A stretch of 64,000 bases of DNA from Alistipes sp. (GCA_022767745.1 JALENN010000010.1:186001-250000), one strand, 5' to 3'; positions 8,034 through 17,528 are shown, numbered from the stretch's first letter. Notes: generated by a model not told the origin, from the sequence alone. Program-made: numbers and translations.

Positions 8034-11000
8034 ATGAAAAAACTGTTAACCTACGCAACCCCGTTACGGCGCCTTGCGGCAATGTTCTCATGCCTGCTCT
8101 GTGCGGCGGCATGGCATCCCGCACAAGCCCAGACGACGGAGGTCACAGCAGCGAAGATCAACCCCACGACGGTGGATGTCATCTTCGGCAATGAACGCAT
8201 GACGTTCGATTTCTACGGCGACAACATCTTCCGCCTCTTCCAGGACAACAACGGAGGTATCATCCGCGACCCCGAGGCCAAGCCCGAGGCACAAATCCTG
8301 GTCGACAACCCGCGCCGCAAGGTGTCGAAGCTCGAAGTGAGCGACAAGCAGGATGCAATTTCGATCACCACGCCGCGCATCGAGGTCGTGATGGACAAGG
8401 CCACGCGCCTTATATCAGTCAAGGACCTCAAGAGCGGCCGCACGGTAATCGAGCAGATCGCGCCTGTCGAGTTCGGCGACAAGGGCGTGTCGATAACGCT
8501 CAAGGAGGAGCCGCAGGAGTATTTCTACGGCGGCGGCGTGCAGAACGGACGCTTCTCGCACAAGGGCAAGATAATCGCCATCGAGAACCAGAACAGTTGG
8601 ACCGACGGCGGCGTAGCATCGCCCACGCCGTTCTACTGGTCGACGAAGGGTTACGGCGTGATGTGGTACACCTTCCGCAAGGGTGCCTACGACTTCGGCG
8701 CCACCGAGGCGGGACGCGTAGCCCTGTCGCACGAGGCCGACTATCTGGACCTGTTCTTCATGGTTAACGCCACCCCCGTGGCCCTGCTCAACGACTTCTA
8801 CCAGCTTACGGGCAACCCCGTGCTGCTGCCCAAGTTCGGATTCTATCAGGGACACCTCAACGCCTACAACCGCGACTACTGGGTCGAGGACGAGAACGGC
8901 ATCCCCTTCGAGGACGGCAAGCGTTACAAGGAGAGCCAGCGCGACAACGGCGGCGTAAAGGAGTCGCTCAACGGCGAGAAGAACAACTACCAGTTCTCGG
9001 CACGCGCCGTGATCGACCGCTATGCGGCACACGACATGCCTTTCGGATGGTTGCTCCCCAACGACGGCTACGGAGCAGGTTACGGCCAGGAGGAGACGCT
9101 CGACGGCAACATCCGCAACCTGAAGGAGCTCGGCGACTATGCCCGCGAGAAGGGTGTCGAGATCGGCCTCTGGACGCAGTCGGACCTGCACCCGAAACCC
9201 GAGGTGAGCGCCCTGCTGCAGCGTGACATCATCAAGGAGGTGCGCGACGCCGGTGTACGCGTACTCAAGACCGACGTGGCGTGGGTCGGCGCAGGCTACT
9301 CGTTCGGTCTGAACGGCATAGCCGACGTTGCGCAGATCATGCCCTACTACGGCAACGACGCGCGTCCCTTCATCATCTCGCTCGACGGCTGGGCCGGCAC
9401 GCAGCGCTACGCCGGCGTGTGGACGGGCGACCAGACGGGCGGCGAGTGGGAGTACATACGTTTCCACATCCCGACATATATCGGTTCGGGCCTTTCGGGC
9501 CAGCCCAACATAACATCGGACATGGACGGTATCTTCGGCGGCCGCAACCTCAAGGTCAACACGCGTGACTTCCAGTGGAAGACCTTCTCGCCGATGGAGC
9601 TCAACATGGACGGCTGGGGCTCGAACGAGAAGTACCCCCACGCGCTGGGCGAACCCGCCACGTCGATCAACCGCTGGTACCTGAAACTCAAGTCGGAGAT
9701 CATGCCCTATGCCTACTCTATCGCCCACGAGGCCGTGGACGGCATGCCCATGATACGAGCCATGATGCTCGAGTGGCCCAACGCCTACACGCTGGGCACC
9801 GCAACGCGCTACCAGTACATGTACGGCCCGTGGTTCCTCGTGGCGCCCATCTATCAGGAGACTGCCGTCGACGACGAGGGCAACGACATCCGCCACGGCA
9901 TCTACCTGCCCGAGGGCGAGTGGATCGACTACTTCACGGGCGACCGTTATGTCGGCGGACGCGTGATCAACAGCTACGAGGCCCCGCTGTGGAAGCTGCC
10001 TCTGTTCGTGCGTGCCGGCGCCGTCATACCCATGACCAACCCCAACAACAACGTCTCGCAGATCGACCGCACGCTGCGCATGTACGATATCTACCCCTCG
10101 GGCCACACCTCGTTCACCGAATATGACGACGACGGCACCACCGAGGCATACCGCCGCGGCGAGTTCGCCACCACGACCGTCGAGTCGCTGGTCGAGGGCG
10201 ACCGCGTGACCGTAACGCTGCACCCCGCGGAGGGTGACTTCGCCGGCTTCGAGCGCAACAAGCGCACCGAGCTGCGCATCAACGTAACGGCAGAGCCCGA
10301 CGGCGTGAAGGCATACGTCGCAGGCCGCCGCGTGAAGCTCACCGAGGCCTCTTCGGCCGAGGAGTTCGCCGCAGCCGACAACGCATGGTACTATGAGCAG
10401 GCTCCCGACATGAACCGCTTTGCCACCGAGGGCAGCGAGTTCGCCGCCGTCAAGGTCGTAAAGAACCCCGTGCTGCATGTCAAGCTGGCGTCAACGGACG
10501 TCACCGCCGCCGCACAGAAGGTCGTAGTCGACGGCTTCGAGTTCGCTCCGGCTGACCGTCTGCGTACCAGCCACGGCGCGCTTGCTACGCCCGCACTCAC
10601 CACGCCCGACGAGAATATCGAGGCCTACACCGTAAAGCCCGTCTGGTCGAAGGTCGACAACGCCGACTACTACGAGGTGGAGTTCGACAGCATGCTCTAC
10701 TCGACCATACGCTCTACAGAACTGCTCTTCGCCGACCTCAAGGCTGAGACCGACTACACGTTCCGCGTACGTGCCGTCAATGCCGACGGAGTGTCGGAGT
10801 GGGGCGAGCAGACGATACGCACGAAGGTCAACCCGCTTGAGTTCGCCATCGAGGGCATAACGGGCACGGCATCGGTTCCCGCACAGGGCGGTGCCGGCGT
10901 CGGACGCCTCTTCGACTTCGTCGAGAAGGGCGACGTATGGCATACGAAGTACAACACCAAGGCCGTACCGTTCGACGTGACCATCGACCTGCATGCCGTG

Positions 11001-11858
11001 AACACGCTCGAGCGCTTCGACTACCTGCCGCGTCTGGATTCAGGCAACGGCACCATCCTCGAGGGCAGCGTGGCCTACAGCATGGACCGCAACACATGGA
11101 CCGAGGCCGGCACCTTCTCGTGGAAGCGCGACGCCGAGACCAAGAGCTTCGCCTTTGACGACAAGCCATCGGCCCGCTACATACGCATCAGCGTGACGAA
11201 GGCCGTCGGCGACTACGGATCGGGCCGCGAGATATACGTCTTCCGCGTCCCCGGCACGGAGAGCTACATACAGGGTGACGTCAACAACGACGGCAAGATC
11301 GACCACAACGACCTCACCTCGTACATGAACTATACGGGCCTGCGTCTGGGCGATTCCGACTTCGAGGGCTACATCAGCCGCGGCGACATCGACGGCAACA
11401 ACCTCATCGACGCCTACGACATCTCGGTAGCAGCCACACAGCTCGAGGAGGGCGCACAGCCTGCCGAGGGCGAGCAGGTGGCGGGCGAGATTACCCTTAC
11501 GGCCAACGGCAAGAGCTTCAAGGCAGGCGACATGGTCGAGATACGCGTCAGCGGCAATGGACTGAAAGCTGTCAACGCCCTGAGCTTCGCCCTGCCATAC
11601 GACCAGCAGTCGTACGAGTTCGTCGGGGTTGAGCCTATCGCCGTGAAGGGGATGGAGAACCTCACCAACGACCGTCTGCACACCGACGGCACGAAGGCGC
11701 TCTACCCCACCTTCGTAAACGTAGGCAACAAGGCCACCGTCGAGGGCGATGCCGAACTCTTCGTAATACGCCTCAAGGCCAAGCGTCAGGTGCAGTTCGA
11801 CCTGAAGGCCAAGGACGGCGTAATGGTTGACCGCAGCCTCAACCGCATTGCCTTCTAA
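8034..11858 (+). CDS. Secreted GH31 alpha-glycosidase with dockerin/cohesin-like tail
   Basis: A 1274-residue exported enzyme with an N-terminal signal peptide (about 1-33, ending AQAQ). Residues about 60-740 form a GH31 domain with its N-terminal sandwich and (beta/alpha)8 barrel. The likely nucleophile is D414 (LKTDVAWVGAGY) and the acid/base D466 (WTGDQTGGEW). Then follow a fibronectin III-like domain (about 852-930), an F5/8 type C-like carbohydrate-binding domain (about 937-1070), two dockerin-type calcium loops (GDVNNDGKIDHNDL and GDIDGNNLIDAYDI, about 1079-1138) and a cohesin-like beta domain to the end. GH31 covers alpha-glucosidases, xylosidases and others; the substrate is not readable here. 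It has its own promoter and terminator. Confidence 0.88.
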   Translation: MKKLLTYATPLRRLAAMFSCLLCAAAWHPAQAQTTEVTAAKINPTTVDVIFGNERMTFDFYGDNIFRLFQDNNGGIIRDPEAKPEAQILVDNPRRKVSKLEVSDKQDAISITTPRIEVVMDKATRLISVKDLKSGRTVIEQIAPVEFGDKGVSITLKEEPQEYFYGGGVQNGRFSHKGKIIAIENQNSWTDGGVASPTPFYWSTKGYGVMWYTFRKGAYDFGATEAGRVALSHEADYLDLFFMVNATPVALLNDFYQLTGNPVLLPKFGFYQGHLNAYNRDYWVEDENGIPFEDGKRYKESQRDNGGVKESLNGEKNNYQFSARAVIDRYAAHDMPFGWLLPNDGYGAGYGQEETLDGNIRNLKELGDYAREKGVEIGLWTQSDLHPKPEVSALLQRDIIKEVRDAGVRVLKTDVAWVGAGYSFGLNGIADVAQIMPYYGNDARPFIISLDGWAGTQRYAGVWTGDQTGGEWEYIRFHIPTYIGSGLSGQPNITSDMDGIFGGRNLKVNTRDFQWKTFSPMELNMDGWGSNEKYPHALGEPATSINRWYLKLKSEIMPYAYSIAHEAVDGMPMIRAMMLEWPNAYTLGTATRYQYMYGPWFLVAPIYQETAVDDEGNDIRHGIYLPEGEWIDYFTGDRYVGGRVINSYEAPLWKLPLFVRAGAVIPMTNPNNNVSQIDRTLRMYDIYPSGHTSFTEYDDDGTTEAYRRGEFATTTVESLVEGDRVTVTLHPAEGDFAGFERNKRTELRINVTAEPDGVKAYVAGRRVKLTEASSAEEFAAADNAWYYEQAPDMNRFATEGSEFAAVKVVKNPVLHVKLASTDVTAAAQKVVVDGFEFAPADRLRTSHGALATPALTTPDENIEAYTVKPVWSKVDNADYYEVEFDSMLYSTIRSTELLFADLKAETDYTFRVRAVNADGVSEWGEQTIRTKVNPLEFAIEGITGTASVPAQGGAGVGRLFDFVEKGDVWHTKYNTKAVPFDVTIDLHAVNTLERFDYLPRLDSGNGTILEGSVAYSMDRNTWTEAGTFSWKRDAETKSFAFDDKPSARYIRISVTKAVGDYGSGREIYVFRVPGTESYIQGDVNNDGKIDHNDLTSYMNYTGLRLGDSDFEGYISRGDIDGNNLIDAYDISVAATQLEEGAQPAEGEQVAGEITLTANGKSFKAGDMVEIRVSGNGLKAVNALSFALPYDQQSYEFVGVEPIAVKGMENLTNDRLHTDGTKALYPTFVNVGNKATVEGDAELFVIRLKAKRQVQFDLKAKDGVMVDRSLNRIAF

Positions 11859-11882
11859 CAGCAACTGCTGCTTCATGCAAAG

Positions 11883-11910
11883 CCCCGCCGACAGACATCG
11901 GCGGGGTTTT
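11883..11910 (+). terminator. Terminator of the GH31 gene
   Basis: Stem CCCCGCCGA / TCGGCGGGG, 6-nt loop, followed by TTTT. Confidence 0.88.
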
Positions 11911-11966
11911 GCTTATATGCCGCACACCCGAAAGCGTCATACGATGCCGAAACATGCGTTTTTCAC

Positions 11967-11997
11967 TTGCCGCAAGCCTATGATTTCATTAATTTTG
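11967..11997 (+). promoter_or_regulatory. Promoter of the GH-A lipoprotein gene
   Basis: TTG at 11967-11969 and TAATTTTG at 11990-11997, 20 bp apart, matching the Bacteroidota promoter pattern. The ATG is 23 bp downstream of the -7 box. Confidence 0.72.
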
Positions 11998-12020
11998 TAT
12001 ATGGCTTAAAATGTAGACAC

Positions 12021-13307
12021 ATGAAAATAATCCACCGAATCATCATCGCCCTCACCGTCTGCGCGACGATGGAGGCATGCGCACCGCGCGAGGGGGCGCA
12101 CATACGTTCGACGAAGGAGGGCTTCGAACTCACCGTCGACGGCAACCCCGTCTTCATAAAGGGTATCGGCGGCACCAACCGCCCCGACATTGCCGCGGCA
12201 AACGGCGCCAACGCCTGCCGCACCTGGGGCGGCAACATCGACGAGATTGCAGCCACGACGGCTCTTGCCGCCGAACACGGACTCTACGTCATGCAGGGTA
12301 TATGGCTTCCGAAGGAGGCCGAGAAGTATGCCGACGAGAAGTTCAAGGAGGAGATGCGCACCTTCTGCCGCGAGGCTGCCGAGCGGTTCAAGGACGACCG
12401 CAGCCTGCTGATATGGGGCATAGGGAACGAGGTCGAGCTCAGCGGCAACAACGGCCGCGAGGTGTGGAGCTTCATCAACGAGCTGTCGAAGATAATAAAG
12501 TCTGTCGACAAACGCCACCTCACCGCCACCGTCATAGCCCACAACGGCAGCGCCCTCGACTCTATCACGCGCTACGCCCCGTCGCTCGACCTGGTCGGCA
12601 TAAACAGCTACGGCCCGATAAACGAGGTGCGGTCGATGGTGCTGGCATCCGACTACAAAGGCCCGTACATCATCACCGAATGGGGCCCCACGGGATGGTG
12701 GGAGACCCACAAGACGACATGGGGCGCCCCCATCGAGCAGACCGGCGAGGAGAAACGCAAGATATACGAGGCCCGCTACAACGGAGCCGTCCTGGGCGAC
12801 CCGCGCTGTCTGGGTTCGTTCGTGTTCCTGTGGGGACAGAAGGAGGAGCGCACCCCGACGTGGTTCAGCATGTTCGTCGAGGACGGGGTCGAGGGGCTGC
12901 CGCTGAAGGGCGAAAAAACCTCATCGGTAGAGGCCATGCAGCGCGTGTGGACAGGCAAGGAGCCGCAGCAGCGCGCCCCCGTAGTGTCGGGGATACTCAT
13001 CGACGGCAAGATGCCCGCCGAAAGCCCCGAGGCGAAGCGTAGCACGCCGTTCCGTGTGCAGGTGGCAGCGCAGGACCGCGACGGCGACACGCTGCAATAT
13101 GTGTGGGAGATACTCCACGAGGCCACGGTGCTGGGCTTCGGCGGCTCGTACGAACCGCGCCCCGAGCGTTACGGCGAGGTGGTCACGACGGACACCCCGC
13201 AGGCCGAGTTCTCGATAACCGAGCCGGGCAACTACCGCGTCTATGTATATGTGCTCGACGGCACGGGATACGTCTCGACGGCAAACTGCCCCATCCGTAT
13301 TCTCTGA
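12021..13307 (+). CDS. Clan GH-A-like glycosidase lipoprotein
   Basis: A 428-residue protein with a short N-terminal hydrophobic segment and Cys residues (LTVCATMEAC) suggesting a lipoprotein. Residues about 35-310 resemble the TIM barrel of GH2/GH5-type enzymes: the acid/base motif WGIGNEVE (E137) and the nucleophile motif ITEWGP (E220) are both present. The last 100 residues form an Ig/PKD-like sandwich (FRVQVAAQDRDGDTLQYVWEI). Start: the ATG after the promoter box; an open frame begins 54 bp earlier but would cross the -7 box. The exact GH family and substrate are unknown; it lies next to a GH31 gene without SusC/SusD genes. Confidence 0.78.
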   Translation: MKIIHRIIIALTVCATMEACAPREGAHIRSTKEGFELTVDGNPVFIKGIGGTNRPDIAAANGANACRTWGGNIDEIAATTALAAEHGLYVMQGIWLPKEAEKYADEKFKEEMRTFCREAAERFKDDRSLLIWGIGNEVELSGNNGREVWSFINELSKIIKSVDKRHLTATVIAHNGSALDSITRYAPSLDLVGINSYGPINEVRSMVLASDYKGPYIITEWGPTGWWETHKTTWGAPIEQTGEEKRKIYEARYNGAVLGDPRCLGSFVFLWGQKEERTPTWFSMFVEDGVEGLPLKGEKTSSVEAMQRVWTGKEPQQRAPVVSGILIDGKMPAESPEAKRSTPFRVQVAAQDRDGDTLQYVWEILHEATVLGFGGSYEPRPERYGEVVTTDTPQAEFSITEPGNYRVYVYVLDGTGYVSTANCPIRIL

Positions 13308-13329
13308 TTTCGGATGCAGGAAACAAAAA

Positions 13330-13360
13330 GGCGGCGGTCGCATTTGACCGCCGCCGTTTT
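13330..13360. terminator. Bidirectional terminator
   Basis: Stem GGCGGCGGTC / GACCGCCGCC with a 6-nt loop. TTTT follows on the plus strand (after one G) and TTTTTGTTT on the minus strand, so it can serve both convergent genes. Confidence 0.88.
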
Positions 13361-13377
13361 CATTTGCCCTGACGCGT

Positions 13378-13890
13378 CTACTTACGCAGCAGATACTTTA
13401 TGAAGAGATATCCGCCCACGATCTGCAATGCCATGCCCGGTATGCCGAGACGGAAATCCTGCAGCGCAGCCATCACGCTGCCCGTCATACCCCACTCCAC
13501 AATCGAGCCGACGATCTGATAGAAGAGTACCACACCCGCCATTATCGAGAGCGACACGCGGCGCATACGCGCGGCGGCATAGCCTGCCACAACAGCCAGC
13601 AGCACCGACTTAACAAGGATCGGAGCCAGCATCGGCGCGGGCGGCATGCCGAAGAGCAGGTGGTTGGCCAGAGGCGAAAGCACCGCCGTCAGAAGACCTA
13701 CCTGCCAGCCGTACTTGTAGGCACCGATAAGCGTAAAGAAGTATATGGGCAGCAATATCAATCCTCCCTGCGGCACCAGGTGGCACAACTGCGGCAGCAC
13801 GATGTTGCCCGCAACGAAGAGCAGCGCCGCACCATAGGTGGCCGTCTGCCTGTAGTTCAATGAATAGAGTTTAATGCTCGTTGTCTGCAT
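13378..13890 (-). CDS. ECF-transporter S-component-like membrane protein
   Basis: A 170-residue, very hydrophobic protein with about five or six membrane segments, of the size and shape of the substrate-binding (S) subunit of energy-coupling-factor vitamin transporters. The stretch LPIYFFTLIGAYKYGWQVGL followed by SPLANHLLFGMPPAPML is the kind seen in this group. No EcfA or EcfT gene is nearby, so a shared energising module would have to be elsewhere. It is the last gene of a minus-strand cluster with a DUF1893 protein, an Fe-S aldo/keto reductase and a polyferredoxin. The ligand is unknown. Confidence 0.72.
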   Translation of the reverse strand: MQTTSIKLYSLNYRQTATYGAALLFVAGNIVLPQLCHLVPQGGLILLPIYFFTLIGAYKYGWQVGLLTAVLSPLANHLLFGMPPAPMLAPILVKSVLLAVVAGYAAARMRRVSLSIMAGVVLFYQIVGSIVEWGMTGSVMAALQDFRLGIPGMALQIVGGYLFIKYLLRK

Positions 13891-13963
13891 AATCTTATTG
13901 TTTTTGTTTCTGTTTCACATTCTACGCCGCGCAACCGGGTCCTCCATGACGCGGCACGCAAGA

Positions 13964-14398
13964 CTACTTCGCCGCCTGAGCCTGCGCGGCACGCATGCGC
14001 TCGATAAAACCACCGATACGCACGAGACACTCCTCGGCCGTGGCGGCATCGTAGCACAGCCTCTCCAGAGGACACCAGCCGTCATGCGCACGGTTGATTA
14101 TATGCGGCACCTGCTCGTCGAAGGCTATCTCCATGCCGCTCGCGGCGGCAAGTTCCACCGCAGGAGTGCTTATCACACCGGTATGGAGCCGTTCCACACC
14201 TCCGAGTATCATCAGCGACACGGCCGCCTTGCCCACAACCTTGTCCGCCACCCATGCGCCGCGCAAAAATGCGGCATCGTGCTGCAGAAGGTCGTAAAGG
14301 TCGGCAACGCCGCGCTGCGTGAACACACGCCGCTCGTCGCCGTTGCGAATCACGCACGAGTAACCGCCCTCGCGCAGCTCACGGATCAGCTCCTCCAT
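13964..14398 (-). CDS. DUF1893 protein
   Basis: A 144-residue soluble protein with the look of DUF1893: an N-terminal SCVIRNGDERRVFTQRGVADL and a central DKVVGKAAVSLMILGGVERLHTGVISTPAV. The family has a fold related to cytidine deaminases but no established function. The usual zinc-binding HAE/PCxxC motifs are not evident. It starts 3 bp after the aldo/keto reductase stop, so the two are almost certainly co-transcribed. A role with the neighbouring redox proteins is inference. Confidence 0.75.
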   Translation of the reverse strand: MEELIRELREGGYSCVIRNGDERRVFTQRGVADLYDLLQHDAAFLRGAWVADKVVGKAAVSLMILGGVERLHTGVISTPAVELAAASGMEIAFDEQVPHIINRAHDGWCPLERLCYDAATAEECLVRIGGFIERMRAAQAQAAK

Positions 14399-14401
14399 CG
14401 C

Positions 14402-15802
14402 CTAAAACTCGAGTTTCTGCTTGAGTTTCTCCGTAAACTGGTCGATACGACGCAGCTCGCGCGGGATGTCGATACTCTGCGGGCAGTGCGGGTTGCACTG
14501 CTTGCACCCGGTGCAACGGTCGGCCTGACGCTCCTTCTCGACGCTGCGCAGGTAACCCACGAGATAGGCACGGCGCGCCTTGCGGTAGTTCTCGTCGCCC
14601 GACGACTTGGGCAGGTTACCCTCGTTGACACACTTGTTGTAGTGGAGCAATATGCCCGGTATATCCAATCCATAGGGGCACGGCATGCAATACTGGCAGT
14701 CGTTGCACGGTATGGTGGGATACTGCAGCATCAGCTCGGCCGTCTCGTAGAGGAATTCGTTCTCCTCCTCCGTCAGCGGCTCCAGCGGGGCATAGGTGCG
14801 GATGTTGTCCTGCAGATGCTCCATGTAGGTCATGCCGCTCAGCACCGTCAGGATCATGTCCTTGCTTCCGGCAAAGCGGAACGCCCACGAGGCCACGCTG
14901 CTCTCGGGACGCGCCGTCTTCAGACGCGCCGCAATGTGGTCGGGCACGTTCGACAGACGGCCGCCCAGCAGGGGCTCCATGATGACGATGGGAATCGACC
15001 TCTTCTCCAGCTCGGCATAGAGGTACTCGGCATTGACGTTGTTGCCGCGGGCATTGCGCCAGTCGGAGTAGTTCATCTGTATCTGCACAAAGTCCCAGTG
15101 CACCTGCTCATGCATGGCCAAAATCTGATCGAAGACCTCCTTGCGGCCGTGGAACGACCATCCGAGGTTGCGGATACGGCCCGCCTTACGCTCCTCGATA
15201 AGGAAGTCGAGTATGCCGTTGTCGATATAACGCGAACGGAACTCCTCCATGCTGCCGCCGATCGAGTGCAGCAGGTAGTAGTCGATATAATCGGTCTGAA
15301 GCTCCCGGAACGAACGGTGATACATCTCCAGCGAGTTCTCGCGCGTATGGTTCGAGAAGTTCGAGAGCTTCGTCGCCAGATAATACGACGAACGGGGATG
15401 GCGGCTCAGCGCTATGCCCGTTGCCGTCTCCGACCAGCCGCGCACGTACACGGGCGACGTATCGAAGTAGTTTACGCCGTGGCTTATGGCATAGTCCACC
15501 AAACCGTTCACGGTCTCCTGGTCAATCTCCTCGCCGTTGCCGTCGGCACGCTTGCGCGTCGGCCAGCGCATGCAGCCGTAACCCAGTATCGAGACACGGT
15601 CGCCCTTCTCCTTGTTGACACGGTAGGTCATCTTGTCGGTGGGGACCTCGCCCACCGCCTGCGAAGGCTTCACGCCACCCTTGTCGCATCCGGCCAGGGC
15701 CACCGCCGTGACGGCCGCACCGCCGCCCAGACGCTTGAGGAATTCACCGCGGCCTATCAGATTGTTTGCCTTGATCTTGCTATTGTTGTTCTTATCCATC
15801 AC
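14402..15802 (-). CDS. Aldo/keto reductase with C-terminal 4Fe-4S domain
   Basis: A 466-residue protein. It begins with a lipobox-like or twin-arginine-like leader (RGEFLKRLGGGAAVTAVALAGC) suggesting export or membrane anchoring. Residues about 50-330 are an aldo/keto reductase barrel: D and Y of the tetrad in YFDTSPVY, K in LATKLSN, H in YLLHSIGG. The C-terminal part carries two cysteine clusters, CNDCQYCMPCPYG and CTGCKQCNPHCPQ, typical of 4Fe-4S ferredoxin domains. An AKR fused to Fe-S clusters can take electrons from a ferredoxin-like partner, and the polyferredoxin gene ends only 9 bp upstream. Substrate unknown. Confidence 0.85.
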   Translation of the reverse strand: MMDKNNNSKIKANNLIGRGEFLKRLGGGAAVTAVALAGCDKGGVKPSQAVGEVPTDKMTYRVNKEKGDRVSILGYGCMRWPTRKRADGNGEEIDQETVNGLVDYAISHGVNYFDTSPVYVRGWSETATGIALSRHPRSSYYLATKLSNFSNHTRENSLEMYHRSFRELQTDYIDYYLLHSIGGSMEEFRSRYIDNGILDFLIEERKAGRIRNLGWSFHGRKEVFDQILAMHEQVHWDFVQIQMNYSDWRNARGNNVNAEYLYAELEKRSIPIVIMEPLLGGRLSNVPDHIAARLKTARPESSVASWAFRFAGSKDMILTVLSGMTYMEHLQDNIRTYAPLEPLTEEENEFLYETAELMLQYPTIPCNDCQYCMPCPYGLDIPGILLHYNKCVNEGNLPKSSGDENYRKARRAYLVGYLRSVEKERQADRCTGCKQCNPHCPQSIDIPRELRRIDQFTEKLKQKLEF

Positions 15803-15811
15803 TTCACCTCG

Positions 15812-17347
15812 TTAAATCGTTCGATGATTCTCGTGTCCCTCGACATAAATTGCACTGAAGGGACGCGAGGGACACAGATTCTCGCACGCCCCGCAACCTA
15901 TGCAGCGCTCGACGTTCACGGCCGGAATCCTGCGCGAATGGCGGTTGCCCGCATCGAGGGGCACCATGGTAATGGCCTCCACGGGACAGTGGCGCGCACA
16001 GTTGTCGCAATTCTGGTCGTCGCGCAGCACGATACAGTTCTCGCGGATCCATACGGCATGGCCCACCTGTATCGACGACTTCTCGGGAACCGTTATTCTG
16101 GTTATTGCGCCCGTGGGGCACACCTCCGAGCAGGCAACACACTCCGGGCGGCAATAACCGCGCTCGAAGCCCATCTCGGGCTGCAGCAGCGTCATCAATC
16201 CTCCCGACGGACGCAACACGCCGTTGGGGCACGCCTCGACACAGAGCTGACACCCCGTGCAGTGCGCCGACAGATGGTGCAGCGACTGCGCTCCCGCAGG
16301 CACGACACGCGTCTCACGCTTGGGCACCTTCTTGGCTATGATCTCGGCGAAACCGCCGTCGACCTTCATCTCCTGCGCCCGCACGGCCGACATGGCCAGC
16401 AGGCCGGCTCCCGTGATGAAGCCCTTGCGGCTGACGGCATCCGCAGCCTTCACCTCAGACTTCGCGGCAGCCTTTTTCGCGGCAGCGCCCTTATCCGCGG
16501 CAACTGCGGCAGTCTTGGCCTTCGAGCGCAGGCGGAAGCTGACGGCGTCCTTCGGGCAGACATCGATGCAGTCAAGACATACCACGCAGCGGCTGTAGTC
16601 TATCCTGTGGTTGGGTATATCCATACACGCAGCCTTGCAGTTGCGCACGCACTTGTTGCAAGATATGCACTTCTCGGTATCGATCACCGGAGCGAACAGC
16701 GACCAGCGCGACAGCAGGCCCAACAGCGTACCAACGGGGCAAACCGTATTGCAGTAGGTACGTCCGTTGCGCCATGCCAGCACGGCCAGCACCACAAAGG
16801 TAACCACCGCAACGACAAGCGTACCGATACCCTTGACCCACACCTCGCGCGGGTAGAACGCGTAGCTACCCATACGCTCGGCCGCATACGCCAGCAGGTT
16901 GTTGCCCCAGGCATAGACGGGAGCGAAGAGGTTCGAGGCGATGCGTCCGAACGAACTGTAAGGCTCAAGTATGCCGGCCAAACTGCTGACGCCGCCGACA
17001 AGGGCCGCGATGAAGACTACGAAAAACGCATAGCGCAGCACCTTGCGCTCGGGCGAGTAGGTGTAGCGATTCTTGCGGCTCATCTTGCCGAAGCGCGCTA
17101 TCACATCCTGCAATATACCCAACGGACATATAACCGAACAGTATATACGCCCGAAGAGCAGCGTGAGGATCACAAGGACGCCCACCACAACAAAGTTCAA
17201 CGCCAGAATCGCGGGCAGCAGCTGTATCTTGGCAACCCATCCCAGCCAGATGTGCGCCACGCCGCTCACGTCCACGAACAACAGCGTTGCGGCCAATATC
17301 ACCAAGACGGCAAATACCGACCGTACCTTTCTTTTGAAAATCGACAT
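15812..17347 (-). CDS. Membrane polyferredoxin (NapH/RnfB-like 4Fe-4S protein)
   Basis: A 511-residue protein with about five N-terminal membrane segments and NapH-type CxxxCP motifs (CSVICPLGIL, CNTVCPVGTL), then several 4Fe-4S motifs: CISCNKCVRNC, CVVCLDCIDVCP, CTGCQLCVEACP, CVACSEVCP, CDNCARHCP and CIGCGACENLCP. An Ala/Lys-rich linker and a further hydrophobic, twin-arginine-like stretch (SRKGFITGAGLLAMSA) separate the two halves, as if a NapH-like and a NapG-like protein were fused. It would move electrons across or along the inner membrane. It is the first gene of the cluster ending with the ECF-like protein, and so likely feeds the Fe-S aldo/keto reductase. Confidence 0.85.
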   Translation of the reverse strand: MSIFKRKVRSVFAVLVILAATLLFVDVSGVAHIWLGWVAKIQLLPAILALNFVVVGVLVILTLLFGRIYCSVICPLGILQDVIARFGKMSRKNRYTYSPERKVLRYAFFVVFIAALVGGVSSLAGILEPYSSFGRIASNLFAPVYAWGNNLLAYAAERMGSYAFYPREVWVKGIGTLVVAVVTFVVLAVLAWRNGRTYCNTVCPVGTLLGLLSRWSLFAPVIDTEKCISCNKCVRNCKAACMDIPNHRIDYSRCVVCLDCIDVCPKDAVSFRLRSKAKTAAVAADKGAAAKKAAAKSEVKAADAVSRKGFITGAGLLAMSAVRAQEMKVDGGFAEIIAKKVPKRETRVVPAGAQSLHHLSAHCTGCQLCVEACPNGVLRPSGGLMTLLQPEMGFERGYCRPECVACSEVCPTGAITRITVPEKSSIQVGHAVWIRENCIVLRDDQNCDNCARHCPVEAITMVPLDAGNRHSRRIPAVNVERCIGCGACENLCPSRPFSAIYVEGHENHRTI

Positions 17348-17427
17348 ATTTTATTCTGTTTTATGAATATTTGCCCTTATTCCAAACCGCCGGACAGCCT
17401 CACCAGGCGGATATTCCGACGACGATA

Positions 17428-17435
17428 CAAAAATA
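17428..17435 (-). promoter_or_regulatory. -7 box TATTTTTG before the polyferredoxin gene
   Basis: On the minus strand, TATTTTTG fits TAnnTTTG, about 80 bp before the ATG in a locally AT-rich stretch. No TTG at the usual distance. Confidence 0.4.
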
Positions 17436-17528
17436 GTGAATTTATATTTTACGCACATAGACACAATACCGTTTTTCATACCAATTTTACGGGTTGCGGC
17501 ATCTTTATGCAGCCGCACCCGCCGACAC

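Noticed and set aside
8415..10478. 687-codon open frame on the minus strand
   Set aside because: Antisense to the GH31 catalytic domain, which has clear active-site motifs; the antisense translation has no recognisable feature.
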